From NCBI RefSeq assembly GCF_025642745.1, contig NZ_JANZKP010000006.1, forward strand, positions 1-64,000: 64,000 bases of DNA. Reading direction: 5' to 3'. Positions 37,641 through 46,878 of this stretch are shown in pieces. Position 1 is the stretch's first letter. Every line of letters starts with the position of its first letter. The notes under the pieces were generated by a model, which ran no database searches, was not told the DNA's origin, and worked only from the letters and a program-made list of their open reading frames with translations. The translations under genes and the position numbers were made by a program. This DNA is from Cellulomonas sp. RIT-PI-Y. Its GTDB lineage: Bacteria > Actinomycetota > Actinomycetes > Actinomycetales > Cellulomonadaceae.

Positions 37641-38261
37641 TCACATCTGTTCAGAGTTGGGCGAATCGGGCGAGACGTACGGGACCCGATGGCGCACGAC
37701 TGCACGGTAATCGAGAAGAGCCGAGGCGGCTACACCCACGAGCAGGACGATCCCGAACACCCGGTGGTCGTAGAAGTCGAGGCCACGCAGCACCACCAGC
37801 ACGGCGATGACGACCACGACCTTGACCAGCCAGGTCACCATGACGACGGCGGTCATCCGCTGCACGGTCGAGCCCGCGGTCAGCAGCATGGACAGCGGCG
37901 TGGCGCCGGAGAACAGCAGCGCGAGGCCGGCACCGATCAGCGCACCCCACAGCCCGGACGTCCCGGACACCGCCAGCCCGATCCCGCCGCCGAGCACCAC
38001 CAGCGCCGCGGTGAGCAGCAGGGTGCCGGTCAGGGCGGTGCGGAACACCGGGGCGGTCTGCGGCGCGGCCGTGGCGGCCAAAATCTCCCGTTCGCGGGCG
38101 GCCCTGATCTGCTCCGGGGTCCGGGCGGGCGTCGTGCTCCCGGGCGCGGTGCCCTCGGGGTCCGTCGTGTCGGGGTCCGTCGTGTCGGGGTCCGTCGTGT
38201 CGGGGTCCGTCGTGTCGGGTACGGCGGCGTCGCGCGCGCTGTCGTCGGGCTCGGTGCTCAC
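37641..38261 (-). CDS. AtpI-like membrane protein with acidic repeat N-terminus
   Basis: 206 aa, GTG at 38261 overlapping the wecA stop (GTGA). A hydrophilic N-terminus carries four TTDPD-type repeats (15-bp DNA repeats, 38160-38219), then four TM helices with a basic loop. Position just before atpB and four-helix topology match the poorly conserved AtpI-like gene of actinobacteria (Rv1303 position), which may help c-ring assembly or ion uptake. Assignment rests mainly on context. Confidence 0.75.
   Translation of the reverse strand: MSTEPDDSARDAAVPDTTDPDTTDPDTTDPDTTDPEGTAPGSTTPARTPEQIRAAREREILAATAAPQTAPVFRTALTGTLLLTAALVVLGGGIGLAVSGTSGLWGALIGAGLALLFSGATPLSMLLTAGSTVQRMTAVVMVTWLVKVVVVIAVLVVLRGLDFYDHRVFGIVLLVGVAASALLDYRAVVRHRVPYVSPDSPNSEQM
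38160..38219. repeat. Four perfect 15-bp tandem repeats in coding sequence
   Basis: Four identical copies of GTCCGTCGTGTCGGG, coding Thr-Asp-Pro-Asp-Thr on the minus strand. Perfect identity at DNA level implies recent expansion. Confidence 0.9.
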
Positions 38262-39451
38262 GGGTGCGTCCTCGGGTCGGTCAGGGCGGTGCGGGCCAGC
38301 GGGGCCGGGCGGTCCGGGCCGGGCGGGTTCTCCCCCGGTGCCCGGCCGGCGTCGTCGGGGGTGCCGGCCGATCCGCCGCGCAGCGGACCGAGGGTCAGCA
38401 GCAGGGCGACCACCACGCCCACCCCCATGCCGATCAGCACGGCGGTGGTGGAGAACCAGACCAGCGCGACGGCGCCGCCGGTGAACACCGCGGTCCAGAC
38501 GTAGAGGATCACCACGGCGCGGCGGTGGGAGTGCCCCAGCGCGAGCATCCGGTGGTGCAGGTGCATCCGGTCCGGGTGGAACGGCGACTTGCCCGAGCCG
38601 ATCCGCCGGATCACCGCCATCCCCATGTCCAGCAGCGGCAGCAGCAGCACCGCCACCGGCAGCAGGATCGGCAGGAACGCGGGGAAGGACTGCCGCGGCA
38701 GGGTGCCGGTGTCGATCTGCCCGGTGACCCGGATCGCGGCGGCGGCGATCAGCAGGCCGATCAGCATCGAGCCGGAGTCGCCCATGAAGATCCGCGCCGG
38801 GTGGAAGTTGTGCGGCAGGAAGCCCACGCACGCGCCCACCAGCAACGCCATGATCAGGGTCGCCAGGCTGGCGTAGCTGGTCGATCCCGCGCTCACGGTC
38901 AACCAGTACGAGTACAGGAAGAACCCGGTGCCGCCGATCGCGATCAGGCCCGCGGCCAGCCCGTCCAGCCCGTCGACGAAGTTCACCGCGTTCATCGCGA
39001 CCACCACCGTCAGCACCGTCAGCACGAGCCAGACCCGGCTGGAGCCGAGCACCACCCCGCCGATCGGCAGCTGGTAGAGCTGCAGACCCTGCGAGGCCAT
39101 CACGAGCGCGGCCAGCACCTGTCCGACCAGCTTGGTGATCCAGTCCAGATCCCAGATGTCGTCGGCGACCCCGAGCAGGCAGACCATCACCGCCGCCGCC
39201 AGCACGCCCAGCACCGGCCGCGGATTGATGAACACGTCGGCCAGGAACCGCATCTGGGAGGCGAAGGCGAAGGCCACCAGGACCCCGGCCAGGATCGCCA
39301 GGCCGCCGAGCCGCGGGGTCGGGATCGTGTGCACGTCCCGGGAGCGCACGGCGGTGATCGCGCCCCAGCGCAGGGCACACCACCGGGCCAGCGGGGTCAG
39401 CAGATAGGTGGACGCCGCCGCGACCAGCAGGAGGAGGACGTAGACCCTCAC
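38258..39451 (-). CDS. wecA: MraY/WecA-family UDP-GlcNAc:undecaprenyl-phosphate GlcNAc-1-P transferase
   Basis: 397 aa, GTG at 39451 overlapping the tsaC stop. About 11 TM helices with cytoplasmic motifs DVHTIPTPRLGG, GVADDIWDLDW (Asp pair), NAVNFVDGLDGLAAG, FMGDSGSMLIG and HPDRMHLHHRM (HxHH). It starts a lipid-linked glycan (arabinogalactan or teichoic-acid type linkage unit). The C-terminal 50 aa are Pro/Gly-rich and disordered. In the same position as rfe/wecA in mycobacteria. Confidence 0.94.
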   Translation of the reverse strand: MRVYVLLLLVAAASTYLLTPLARWCALRWGAITAVRSRDVHTIPTPRLGGLAILAGVLVAFAFASQMRFLADVFINPRPVLGVLAAAVMVCLLGVADDIWDLDWITKLVGQVLAALVMASQGLQLYQLPIGGVVLGSSRVWLVLTVLTVVVAMNAVNFVDGLDGLAAGLIAIGGTGFFLYSYWLTVSAGSTSYASLATLIMALLVGACVGFLPHNFHPARIFMGDSGSMLIGLLIAAAAIRVTGQIDTGTLPRQSFPAFLPILLPVAVLLLPLLDMGMAVIRRIGSGKSPFHPDRMHLHHRMLALGHSHRRAVVILYVWTAVFTGGAVALVWFSTTAVLIGMGVGVVVALLLTLGPLRGGSAGTPDDAGRAPGENPPGPDRPAPLARTALTDPRTHP

Positions 39452-40122
39452 CGGCCGGCGTCGCCTTGCACCGGAGCCACCGCCCGGAGGTCCTCCAGCG
39501 AGATCGCGCCCTCGCGGACCACGGTGAGGTCGTCGCCGGTGGCGTCCACGATGGTCGAGGCCACCCCGCCCGGGGTCGGGCCGCCGTCCAGGTAGACCTG
39601 CACCGAGGCGCCGAGCTGCTCGTGCGCCTCGGCCACGTCCAGCGCGGAGGGCTGACCGGTCCGGTTCGCGGAGGAGACGGCCAACGGGCCGGTCCGGCGC
39701 AGCAACGCCAGCGACACCGGGTGGTCCGGGACCCGCAGCGCGACGGTGCCGTGGGTCTCCCCCAGGTCCCAGACCAGCGAGGGCTGGGCACGCACGATGA
39801 GGGTGAGCCCGCCGGGCCAGAAGGCCGAGGCCAGATCGCGCACCGCGGGGTGCAGCGAGACGGCCAGACCGTCCAGCGTCGCCACGTCCGGCATCAGCAC
39901 GGGGGGCGGCTGCTGGCGGCCCCGGCCCTTGGCGGCCAGCAGCGCGGCCACCGCCTCCGGGGTGAAGGCGTCGGCGCCGATGCCGTACACGGTGTCGGTG
40001 GGCAGGACGATCAGACCGCCGCGGGACACCGTGTGCACCGCCGCGTCGATCGCCGGTCCCCAGGCAGCGGGGTCGGTGGCGTCCAGGACCGGGTCGGCAC
40101 TCACGGGACGTGAGTCTGTCAC
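39448..40122 (-). CDS. tsaC: L-threonylcarbamoyladenylate synthase (Sua5/YrdC/YciO)
   Basis: 224 aa from the GTG at 40122, which overlaps the prmC stop (GTGA); a second GTG at 40104 is possible. YrdC fold: GGLIVLPTDTVYGIGADA (nucleotide pocket), KGRGRQQPPPVL, LTLIVRAQP, VALRVPDHP and PLAVSSANRTGQPS. Makes threonylcarbamoyl-AMP for t6A37 of tRNAs. The order prmC-sua5-wecA is conserved. Confidence 0.93.
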   Translation of the reverse strand: MTDSRPVSADPVLDATDPAAWGPAIDAAVHTVSRGGLIVLPTDTVYGIGADAFTPEAVAALLAAKGRGRQQPPPVLMPDVATLDGLAVSLHPAVRDLASAFWPGGLTLIVRAQPSLVWDLGETHGTVALRVPDHPVSLALLRRTGPLAVSSANRTGQPSALDVAEAHEQLGASVQVYLDGGPTPGGVASTIVDATGDDLTVVREGAISLEDLRAVAPVQGDAGR

Positions 40123-41027
40123 GTCGAGCTGGCTGCCGGGGACGGCTCGCCCGGCGCGGACGCCCGTCGGGCCACCAGCATGCGGGGCCGGCCGGTGAGA
40201 TCCGGCTCGGTCCGCACGTCCACGAACGCCCCGGTGCCGATCGCCGCGGCGCGGGCCTGGGCGTCCTGGACCTCGGCGTGCTCCATCACCAGCAGTCCGC
40301 CCGGCACCAGCAGCCGGATCGCGGCGTCGATCACCGCGCGCGGCACGTCCAGGCCGTCCGCTCCCCCGCCGTACAGCGCGAGGTCGGGGTCGTGGTCGCG
40401 GACCTCCGGGTCCACCGGGACCGCGTCCGGCGGGATGTACGGCGGGTTGGAGACCAGCACGTCGACCCGGCCGTCCAGCTCGGCGAACAGCGCGGGGTCG
40501 CGCACGTCGCCGGTCACCACGGTCAGGTCGGCACCGGCGATCTCCGCGTTGCGCCGGGTGAGGGCGACCGCCTCCGGCGAGGCGTCGACCGCCGACACCC
40601 GGGTTCCGGGCACCTCGGTCGCCACCGACAGCGCGATCCCGCCCGCGCCGCAGCACAGGTCGACGACCACCGGGTCCTGTCCGAGCACCGCCAGCCGGGC
40701 CGCCTCGTCGACGGCGACCTGGGCCACCGTCTCGGTCTCGGGCCGCGGTACGAACACGCCGGGCTCCACCCGCATGGTCAGGTACCGGAACACCGTGCTG
40801 CCGACGATGTGCTGCAACGGCTCGCGGCGACGACGGCGGTCCACCACCGCGGCGTAGTCGGCGGCGAAGCCCTCCGGCACCGGCGGCGGCAGCACCAGGT
40901 CGACCCGGGGCAGGTCCAGGACGTGGGCGGCCAGCGCCAGCGCGTCGTGCCGCGGCGAGCCCACCCCCGCGTCCGCCAGCAGGCGTGCGGCACCGTCGAC
41001 CAGCGCGCGCAGGGACACGTCGCTCAT
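40119..41027 (-). CDS. prmC: Peptide chain release factor N5-glutamine methyltransferase
   Basis: 302 aa, ATG at 41027 overlapping the prfA stop (ATGA). N-terminal helical domain that binds the release factor, then a Rossmann methyltransferase with [14 protein letters not shown] and VSNPPYIP (catalytic NPPY). It methylates the GGQ glutamine of RF1/RF2, and lies directly after the RF1 gene. Confidence 0.96.
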   Translation of the reverse strand: MSDVSLRALVDGAARLLADAGVGSPRHDALALAAHVLDLPRVDLVLPPPVPEGFAADYAAVVDRRRRREPLQHIVGSTVFRYLTMRVEPGVFVPRPETETVAQVAVDEAARLAVLGQDPVVVDLCCGAGGIALSVATEVPGTRVSAVDASPEAVALTRRNAEIAGADLTVVTGDVRDPALFAELDGRVDVLVSNPPYIPPDAVPVDPEVRDHDPDLALYGGGADGLDVPRAVIDAAIRLLVPGGLLVMEHAEVQDAQARAAAIGTGAFVDVRTEPDLTGRPRMLVARRASAPGEPSPAASST

Positions 41028-42118
41028 GCCTGCTCCGCCGCCGCGGCGAGCTGGGCGGCCTCGTCGGCGTCGATCGCGGACTGGATCACCGGTGCCAGAT
41101 CCCCGTCCAGCACCGCGTCCAGGTTGTAGGCCTTGTAGCCGGTGCGGTGGTCCGCGATCCGGTTCTCCGGGAAGTTGTAGGTGCGGATCCGCTCCGAGCG
41201 GTCCACGGTGCGCACCTGCGAACGACGCGCGGCACTGGCGGCGGCCGCCGCGGCCTCCTGCTGGGCCGCGAGCAGCCGTGCCCGCAGCACCCGCATCGCC
41301 TGGTCGCGGTTCTGCAGCTGCGACTTCTCGTTCTGCATCGACACCACGATGCCGGTGGGCAGGTGGGTGATCCGGACCGCGGAGTCGGTGGTGTTCACCG
41401 ACTGCCCGCCCGGACCCGAGGACCGGTAGACGTCGATCCGCAGGTCGTTCGGGTCGATCTCGACCTCACCCGGATCGTCGACCTCGGGGAAGACCAGCAC
41501 CCCGGCGGCCGAGGTGTGGATCCGGCCCTGCGACTCGGTGACCGGCACCCGCTGCACCCGGTGCACGCCGCCCTCGTACTTCAGTGCGGCCCACACGCCG
41601 TCGGCCGGGTCGGTGACCGAGCCCCGGGCCTTCACCGCGACCTGGACGTCCTTGTACCCGCCCAGGTCCGAGCCGGTGGACTCGAGGACCTCGGTGCGCC
41701 AGCCGCGCTGTTCGGCGAACCGCAGGTACATCCGCAACAGGTCGCCGGCGAACAGGGCGGACTCCTCGCCGCCCTCCCCGGCCTTGATCTCCAGGATCAC
41801 GTCCCGGGCATCGTCGGGGTCGCGGGGTACCAGCACCCGGCGCAACCGGTCGGCCGCCTGCTCGGCGGCGGCGGTCAGCTCGGGGAGCTCCGCGGCGAAC
41901 GCCGGGTCGGTCTCGGCCAGTTCGGTGGCGTCGGAACGATCCTGCTCGGCGGCCTCCCACTCCCGGTAGGCGGCCGTCACCCGGCCCAGCTCGGCGTAGC
42001 GGCGACCCAGTCGGCGGGCCTCCACCGCGTTCGCGTGCACCGCCGGGTCGGCGAGCTGCTGCTCGATCCGGGCGTGCTCGTCCAGCATCGGTCGCGCTGC
42101 CGCGAAGGACTCACTCAT
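41024..42118 (-). CDS. prfA: Peptide chain release factor 1
   Basis: 364 aa, ATG at 42118. The peptidyl-tRNA hydrolysis motif [10 protein letters not shown] and the preceding [11 protein letters not shown] region are intact; the stop-codon region with a PxT-type tripeptide falls in the usual segment. Recognises UAA and UAG. 76 nt after the rpmE stop with a hairpin between. Confidence 0.97.
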   Translation of the reverse strand: MSESFAAARPMLDEHARIEQQLADPAVHANAVEARRLGRRYAELGRVTAAYREWEAAEQDRSDATELAETDPAFAAELPELTAAAEQAADRLRRVLVPRDPDDARDVILEIKAGEGGEESALFAGDLLRMYLRFAEQRGWRTEVLESTGSDLGGYKDVQVAVKARGSVTDPADGVWAALKYEGGVHRVQRVPVTESQGRIHTSAAGVLVFPEVDDPGEVEIDPNDLRIDVYRSSGPGGQSVNTTDSAVRITHLPTGIVVSMQNEKSQLQNRDQAMRVLRARLLAAQQEAAAAAASAARRSQVRTVDRSERIRTYNFPENRIADHRTGYKAYNLDAVLDGDLAPVIQSAIDADEAAQLAAAAEQA

Positions 42119-42145
42119 CGACACTCCCGGGTCCGGACATGACGA

Positions 42146-42186
42146 GCGCCGGTGACCACGGGCTCGCGGCCCGCCGTCACCGGCGC
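42146..42186 (-). terminator. Hairpin between rpmE and prfA
   Basis: Perfect 11-bp inverted repeat (42146-42156 against 42176-42186) with a 19-nt loop, in the 76-bp gap between two co-directional genes. Could be a partial terminator or an attenuator that sets rpmE above prfA. Confidence 0.6.
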
Positions 42187-42194
42187 CAGGATCG

Positions 42195-42407
42195 TCAGTT
42201 GGAGCGCTTGCCGTAGCGCGCCTCGAACCGGGCCACGCGGCCACCGGTGTCCAGGATCTTCTGCTTGCCCGTGTAGAACGGGTGGCAGGCGCTGCAGACG
42301 TCGGCGCGGATCTCGCCGGAGGCCTCGGTGGACCGGGTGGTGAAGGTGTTGCCACAGGTGCAGGTCACCGTGGTCACCACGTACTCGGGGTGGATACCAG
42401 ACTTCAT
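42195..42407 (-). CDS. rpmE: Ribosomal protein bL31, zinc-binding form
   Basis: 70 aa. Starts [10 protein letters not shown]; ligands CTCG and [13 protein letters not shown] give the four-cysteine/histidine C+ form that holds zinc. C+ bL31 is usually replaced by a Cys-less paralogue under zinc limitation. ATG at 42407. Confidence 0.97.
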   Translation of the reverse strand: MKSGIHPEYVVTTVTCTCGNTFTTRSTEASGEIRADVCSACHPFYTGKQKILDTGGRVARFEARYGKRSN

Positions 42408-42556
42408 GGGGTGCTCTCCTAGTCAGAGTGTCTCCGGGTCGTGCACGGGGGTGCGCACGTGAACCGCAGACCGACGGAACATTGTGCCAGAACAGAGCCG
42501 GGCGGTGAAATCTTCCCGACCTGCGGAATCCGCGGCACGGTTCTAGCGTCGGAGCA

Positions 42557-43297
42557 ATGAGCCGTCAGCACCTGCTCCCCGTGATCGCGATCGCCGCGCT
42601 CGCCCTGCTCACCGCCTGTTCCGACGACGGCGACGACACGGCGACCCCCACCGTCACCGCCCCCGGGCCGACGGTCACCGCGACCACGGAGCCCACCGAG
42701 CCCGTCACCACACCGACCTCGACCGGCTGCGCCGCGTCCGGCAAGGGGGTCCCGGCCACCGCTCAGGTGACCACGACCATCGACCTGGACGGCGACGGCA
42801 GCCCCGACCAGCTGTGGATCGCCGACGACGTCGGCACCCGCACCCTGGGCGTGACCACCGCCTCCGGCGCCACCTTCACCCATCCGATCGACCTGGCCGG
42901 CCCGGCCGGGGCCTCCGCCTTCGCGCTGCGCCCGTCCGCCGAGGACCCCGGTCTGGTGCTGCTCTCCGACAACCGGGTGGCCGACCTGCTGATGGTGCAG
43001 GACTGCGGACTGGTGGACGTCACCGACGCCGAGGGACAGCCGTGGCAGTTCGACCAGGGATTCGCCGGGAACGGCACCGGCGTGGGCTGCGTGGACATGA
43101 CCGGCAGCGGCGAGCTCGACCTGGTCGGGCTCAACGACGTGGACGGCACCATCGAGCGCACCCAGATCACACTGACCGGCACCGTGGCCGCCGCCGGGGT
43201 GAAGGACACCGTGACCGGCGACACCGACACCGCGCACGCGATCACCTGCGGCGACCGGACCCTGCAGGCCGACGGTGTGCACGAGGCCGCCGCCTGA
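42557..43297 (+). CDS. Uncharacterised lipoprotein with FG-GAP/EF-hand-like calcium motif
   Basis: 246 aa, ATG at 42557. Lipobox LTAC (Cys21), Thr/Pro-rich linker to about 58, then a domain with DLDGDGSPDQLWIAD (DxDxDGxxD calcium-loop pattern) and a second weaker DMTGSGELDLVG, suggesting a short VCBS/FG-GAP-type beta repeat. Opposite in strand to its neighbours. The next gene follows within 19 nt. Function unknown; an extracytoplasmic binding role is inferred. Confidence 0.85.
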   Translation: MSRQHLLPVIAIAALALLTACSDDGDDTATPTVTAPGPTVTATTEPTEPVTTPTSTGCAASGKGVPATAQVTTTIDLDGDGSPDQLWIADDVGTRTLGVTTASGATFTHPIDLAGPAGASAFALRPSAEDPGLVLLSDNRVADLLMVQDCGLVDVTDAEGQPWQFDQGFAGNGTGVGCVDMTGSGELDLVGLNDVDGTIERTQITLTGTVAAAGVKDTVTGDTDTAHAITCGDRTLQADGVHEAAA

Positions 43298-43303
43298 TCC
43301 CCC

Positions 43304-43309
43304 TACGAT
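43304..43309 (+). promoter_or_regulatory. -10 box for leaderless glycosyltransferase mRNA
   Basis: TACGAT ends 7 nt before ATG 43317, the geometry of leaderless actinobacterial transcripts. No clear -35. Confidence 0.5.
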
Positions 43310-43316
43310 GACCGCC

Positions 43317-44435
43317 ATGCTGCGGATCGGTTTGGTCATCGACGACGGACTCGATCGACCGGACGGGGTCCAGCAGATCATCCTCACGCTGGGCCGTCGG
43401 CTCTCCGCGCTCGGCCACGAGGTGCACTACCTGACGTCCGCCACCGAGCGCACCGATCTGCCGAACCTGCACGTGCTGTCCCGGACGGTCGGGGTGCGGT
43501 TCAACGGCAACCGGCTGGGCACCCCGCTGCCGCTGCGCCGATCGGCGGCCCGGTCCCTGCTGGCCCGGCTCGACCTGGACGTGCTGCACGTGGCCATGCC
43601 CTACAGCCCGTTCCTGGCCGGTCAGCTGGTCTCGGCCGCCGGACCGCGCACCGTCGTCGCCGGGTCGTTCATGATCTACCCGCAGGACGCGCTCACCCGG
43701 TGGGGCATCCGCGGGCTCGGCCTGCTGGAACGGTCCCGACTGCGCCGGTTCGACACCCTGTCCGCGCTGTCCGAGGCCGCGCAGCGCTCCGCCGAGGGCG
43801 CGTACCGCCGCGAGGTCCCGGTGATCGGGGCCCCGGTGGAGCTGCCCGACCCGGTCGCCGCCCCGCACGACGGTCCCCCGCGGATCCTGTTCCTCGGTCG
43901 GCTGGTCGAGCGCAAGGGGCCCAGGGAGCTGATCGCCGCCGCCGGGGCGCTGTACCGCGCCGACCCCGCGCGCCGGTGGTCCCTGACCCTCGCCGGCCGG
44001 GGCCCGCTCCTCGACGACCTGCGTGCCGCCGCCGAGCGCGAGGGCATCGCGGACCGGGTGGACTTCCCCGGCTTCGTCGCGGAGGAGGACAAGACCGCGC
44101 TGCTGTCCGGCGCCGAGCTGGTCGTGCTGCCCTCGCTCGGCGGGGAGAGCTTCGGCATCTCGGTGGTCGAGGCGCAGGCCGTCGCCACCGGCGTGGTGAT
44201 CGCCGGGGACAACCCGGGGTACCGCACCACCATGGCCGGGCTGACCTCCCAGCTGGTCGATCCCCGGGACACCGGGGCGTTCGCCCGGGTGCTGGCGCGC
44301 TGGCTGGACGACCCGTCCGGGCGGGCCTCGGTGGTGCGCGAGCAGCGCCGAGCGGCGCAGCGGTTCGAGGCCGGGGCGATCACCGAGCGGACGCTGGCCT
44401 GGTACGACGAGGCGCTGGAGCGCCGGCGGGGCTGA
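43317..44435 (+). CDS. GT4-family glycosyltransferase
   Basis: 372 aa from ATG 43317, preferred because a -10 TACGAT ends 7 nt upstream (leaderless); ATG 43308 is in frame too. GT-B fold: N-terminal Rossmann domain (RIGLVIDDGLDRPDGVQQ), C-terminal donor domain with ILFLGRLVERKGPRELI and the E-x7-E-like GGESFGISVVEAQAVATG. Transfers a nucleotide-activated sugar, probably to a lipid or envelope glycan. Acceptor unknown. Convergent with rho through a shared terminator. Confidence 0.88.
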   Translation: MLRIGLVIDDGLDRPDGVQQIILTLGRRLSALGHEVHYLTSATERTDLPNLHVLSRTVGVRFNGNRLGTPLPLRRSAARSLLARLDLDVLHVAMPYSPFLAGQLVSAAGPRTVVAGSFMIYPQDALTRWGIRGLGLLERSRLRRFDTLSALSEAAQRSAEGAYRREVPVIGAPVELPDPVAAPHDGPPRILFLGRLVERKGPRELIAAAGALYRADPARRWSLTLAGRGPLLDDLRAAAEREGIADRVDFPGFVAEEDKTALLSGAELVVLPSLGGESFGISVVEAQAVATGVVIAGDNPGYRTTMAGLTSQLVDPRDTGAFARVLARWLDDPSGRASVVREQRRAAQRFEAGAITERTLAWYDEALERRRG

Positions 44436-44453
44436 TCCGGCGATCCGGACGCC

Positions 44454-44488
44454 GGACGGCGGCGACCCCGAGGGGATCACCGCCGTCC
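44454..44488. terminator. Bidirectional terminator between glycosyltransferase and rho
   Basis: Perfect 9-bp outer stem (44454-44462 against 44480-44488) with an inner CCCC/GGGG stem, in the 65-bp gap between convergent genes. Confidence 0.75.
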
Positions 44489-44500
44489 ATGGGTCGGGCG

Positions 44501-46618
44501 TCAGTCCTCGGACTTGCCGCCGGTGCCCGGGGTGGTCTTCTGCACCTGGAGCAGGAACTCCACGTTCGACTTGGTCTCCCGCAGCTTGCCGAGCAGCAGC
44601 TCGATCGCCTGCTGCTGGTCCAGGGCACCCATCACCCGGCGCAGCTTCCAGATGATCTTGAGCTCGTCCGGGGAGATCAGGATCTCCTCGCGGCGGGTGC
44701 CGGAGGCGTTGACGTCCACCGCCGGGAAGATCCGCTTGTCCGCGAGCGACCGGGACAGCCGGAGCTCCATGTTCCCGGTGCCCTTGAACTCCTCGAAGAT
44801 GACCTCGTCCATCTTGGACCCGGTCTCCACCAGGGCGGAGGCCAGGATGGTGAGCGAGCCGCCGTTCTCGATGTTGCGGGCCGCGCCGAAGAACCGCTTG
44901 GGCGGGTAGAGCGCGGAGGCGTCCACACCACCGGACAGGATGCGCCCGGAGGCGGGGGCCGCCAGGTTGTAGGCGCGGGACAGCCGGGTCAGCGAGTCCA
45001 GCAGCACCACGACGTCCTGGCCCAGCTCGACCAGGCGCTTGGCCCGCTCGATCGCGAGTTCCGCGACCATGGTGTGGTCCGACGCGGGGCGGTCGAAGGT
45101 GGAGGCGATGACCTCACCCTTCACGGTCCGCTCCATGTCCGTGACCTCCTCGGGGCGCTCGTCGACGAGCACGACCATGAGGTGGACCTCGGGGTTGTTC
45201 GCGGTGATCGCATTCGCGATCTGCTGCATGATGATCGTCTTGCCCGCCTTCGGCGGCGCCACGATCAGACCACGCTGGCCCTTGCCGATCGGCGCGACGA
45301 TGTCGATCACCCGCGGGGTGATGTGCGCCGAGTCGTGCTCCAGGCGGAGCCGGTCCTGCGGGTACAGCGGGGTGAGCTTGCTGAACTCCGGCCGCTGGCG
45401 GGCCAGCTCCGGGGCCATCCCGTTGACGGTGTCCAGCCGGACCAGGGCGTTCGCCTTGTTCGGGCGGTTGCCCTGCTGCTGGGGCTGCTCGCCCTCGCGG
45501 GGGGCGCGAACCGCACCGGTGATCGCGTCACCGCGGCGCAGCCCGGCCTTGCGGACCTGGGCGAGCGGCAGGTAGACGTCGCCCTCGCCGGGCAGGTAGC
45601 CGGTGGTGCGGACGAAGGCGTAGCTGTCCAGCACGTCCAGGATGCCGGCCACCGGGACCAGCACGTCGTCCTCGGAGATCTCGATCTCCTCGTAGGACGC
45701 CTCCTGGCCACCACTGCCGCGACGGTTGCGCTTGGTGCGGTCCCGGTCGCGGTAGCGGTCCCGCGAGCGGCGACGTCGACCGCCGCGCTCGTCGTCGTCC
45801 TCACCGTGCGCGGACTGCTGGTTCGAGGACTGCTGACCCTGGTTGCCGCCGGACTGCTGGGCCTGATTGCCGCCCTGCTGGCCCTGGTTCCCGCCCTGGC
45901 GCTGCTGGCGCTGACCGCGCTGCTCGCCGTCCTGGGCGTTCTTGTCCTGACGCTCGCGGCGGTCGCCGCCGGTCGGGCCCTCGGGGAGGGTCACGTCGAT
46001 CACGGGCGCTCCCGCGCCACGGCCGGCGCGACGGGAGCGACGCTCACCGCCGTCGGCGCTGCCGTGCTGGCCGTTCTGACCCTGCTGGCGGTCCAGCGCG
46101 GCCTCCAGGCCGGCCAGGGCGTCCTGCTTGTCGGTGCGGCCGCCGTCGCCGCCACGACGCTCGGCGGTGTCGGTCGTCGGACCCGCATCGGCGGAACGGC
46201 CTCGGCCGGAACGCGTCGGACGGGACGGACGCTCGGCACCCTCGGCCGGGGCGTCGGGACGCCCGGCGGCGACCGGTGCGCCGGTGACCTCGACACCGGC
46301 GGCCGGGGCCTCGGCGGCGCGGGTGGCCCGGCGGCTGCGGGTCGGGGCGGACGCGCTCGGCGCGGACTCGCCGGATGCCGGCTGGGCGGGCGCGGACTCG
46401 GCCGTCGGCTGCGTCGCCGCGGTCTTCCTGCCGCCCCGGGCCGTGGCGCCGTCGCCGCCGGAACGGGACTGGATGGCGTCGACCAGGTCGCTCTTGCGCA
46501 TCCGGGACGTGCCCGTCACGCCGAGCTGTGCCGCCAGTGCCTGGAGCTCCGGCATCCGGAGCCCGGAGATGGAGCCGCCCGAGCGTGCGCTCGATGCCGA
46601 CTCGATGGTGTCTGTCAC
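44501..46618 (-). CDS. rho: Transcription termination factor Rho with long N-terminal insertion
   Basis: 705 aa from the GTG at 46618 (SD GGGAAGGG 6 nt before); a longer in-frame reading up to 46711 lacks a site. Rho_N helix bundle (about 15-50), then a low-complexity Ala/Arg/Gly- and Gln/Gly/Asn-rich insertion of about 240 residues, RNA-binding core (EISEDDVLVPVAGILDVLDSYAFVRT), Walker A PPKAGKTIIMQQ and Q-loop LLDSLTRLSRAYN. Such insertions are typical of actinobacterial Rho and add RNA affinity. About 230-nt leader upstream. Confidence 0.96.
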   Translation of the reverse strand: MTDTIESASSARSGGSISGLRMPELQALAAQLGVTGTSRMRKSDLVDAIQSRSGGDGATARGGRKTAATQPTAESAPAQPASGESAPSASAPTRSRRATRAAEAPAAGVEVTGAPVAAGRPDAPAEGAERPSRPTRSGRGRSADAGPTTDTAERRGGDGGRTDKQDALAGLEAALDRQQGQNGQHGSADGGERRSRRAGRGAGAPVIDVTLPEGPTGGDRRERQDKNAQDGEQRGQRQQRQGGNQGQQGGNQAQQSGGNQGQQSSNQQSAHGEDDDERGGRRRRSRDRYRDRDRTKRNRRGSGGQEASYEEIEISEDDVLVPVAGILDVLDSYAFVRTTGYLPGEGDVYLPLAQVRKAGLRRGDAITGAVRAPREGEQPQQQGNRPNKANALVRLDTVNGMAPELARQRPEFSKLTPLYPQDRLRLEHDSAHITPRVIDIVAPIGKGQRGLIVAPPKAGKTIIMQQIANAITANNPEVHLMVVLVDERPEEVTDMERTVKGEVIASTFDRPASDHTMVAELAIERAKRLVELGQDVVVLLDSLTRLSRAYNLAAPASGRILSGGVDASALYPPKRFFGAARNIENGGSLTILASALVETGSKMDEVIFEEFKGTGNMELRLSRSLADKRIFPAVDVNASGTRREEILISPDELKIIWKLRRVMGALDQQQAIELLLGKLRETKSNVEFLLQVQKTTPGTGGKSED

Positions 46619-46848
46619 GAAGGACCCTTCCCCCTCGTCAGGACCGTCGCCCGCCTCTGGGGCACGGTCGGCGTCCACCTCGCTGGGGGCGGATCGCATC
46701 GGAGACCGCACAACTCACGTCAGTGCTGACATGGCATGTGGGGTTGGATGTTCCCGGCCGAGGCACGTGGTGTCCCACCCCTCCTGCGGCAGCAGATGCC
46801 GGGAGACTGATCGGTGGGTCCGTCGGACGATGTCCGGGGAACAGCGCG

Positions 46849-46878
46849 ACTATAGCACCGCGATCTCAGGGCAGTCGA
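46849..46878 (-). promoter_or_regulatory. Promoter for rho
   Basis: Minus strand: -35 TCGACT (46878-46873), 18-bp spacer, -10 TATAGT (46854-46849). The leader of about 220 nt to GTG 46618 is long enough for Rho autoregulation; the -35 overlaps the end of thrB. Confidence 0.55.

Noticed and set aside
46619-46711. Longer N-terminus for Rho starting at 46711
   Set aside because: The GTG at 46618 has a good SD and is directly followed by the Rho_N region; the extension has no SD.
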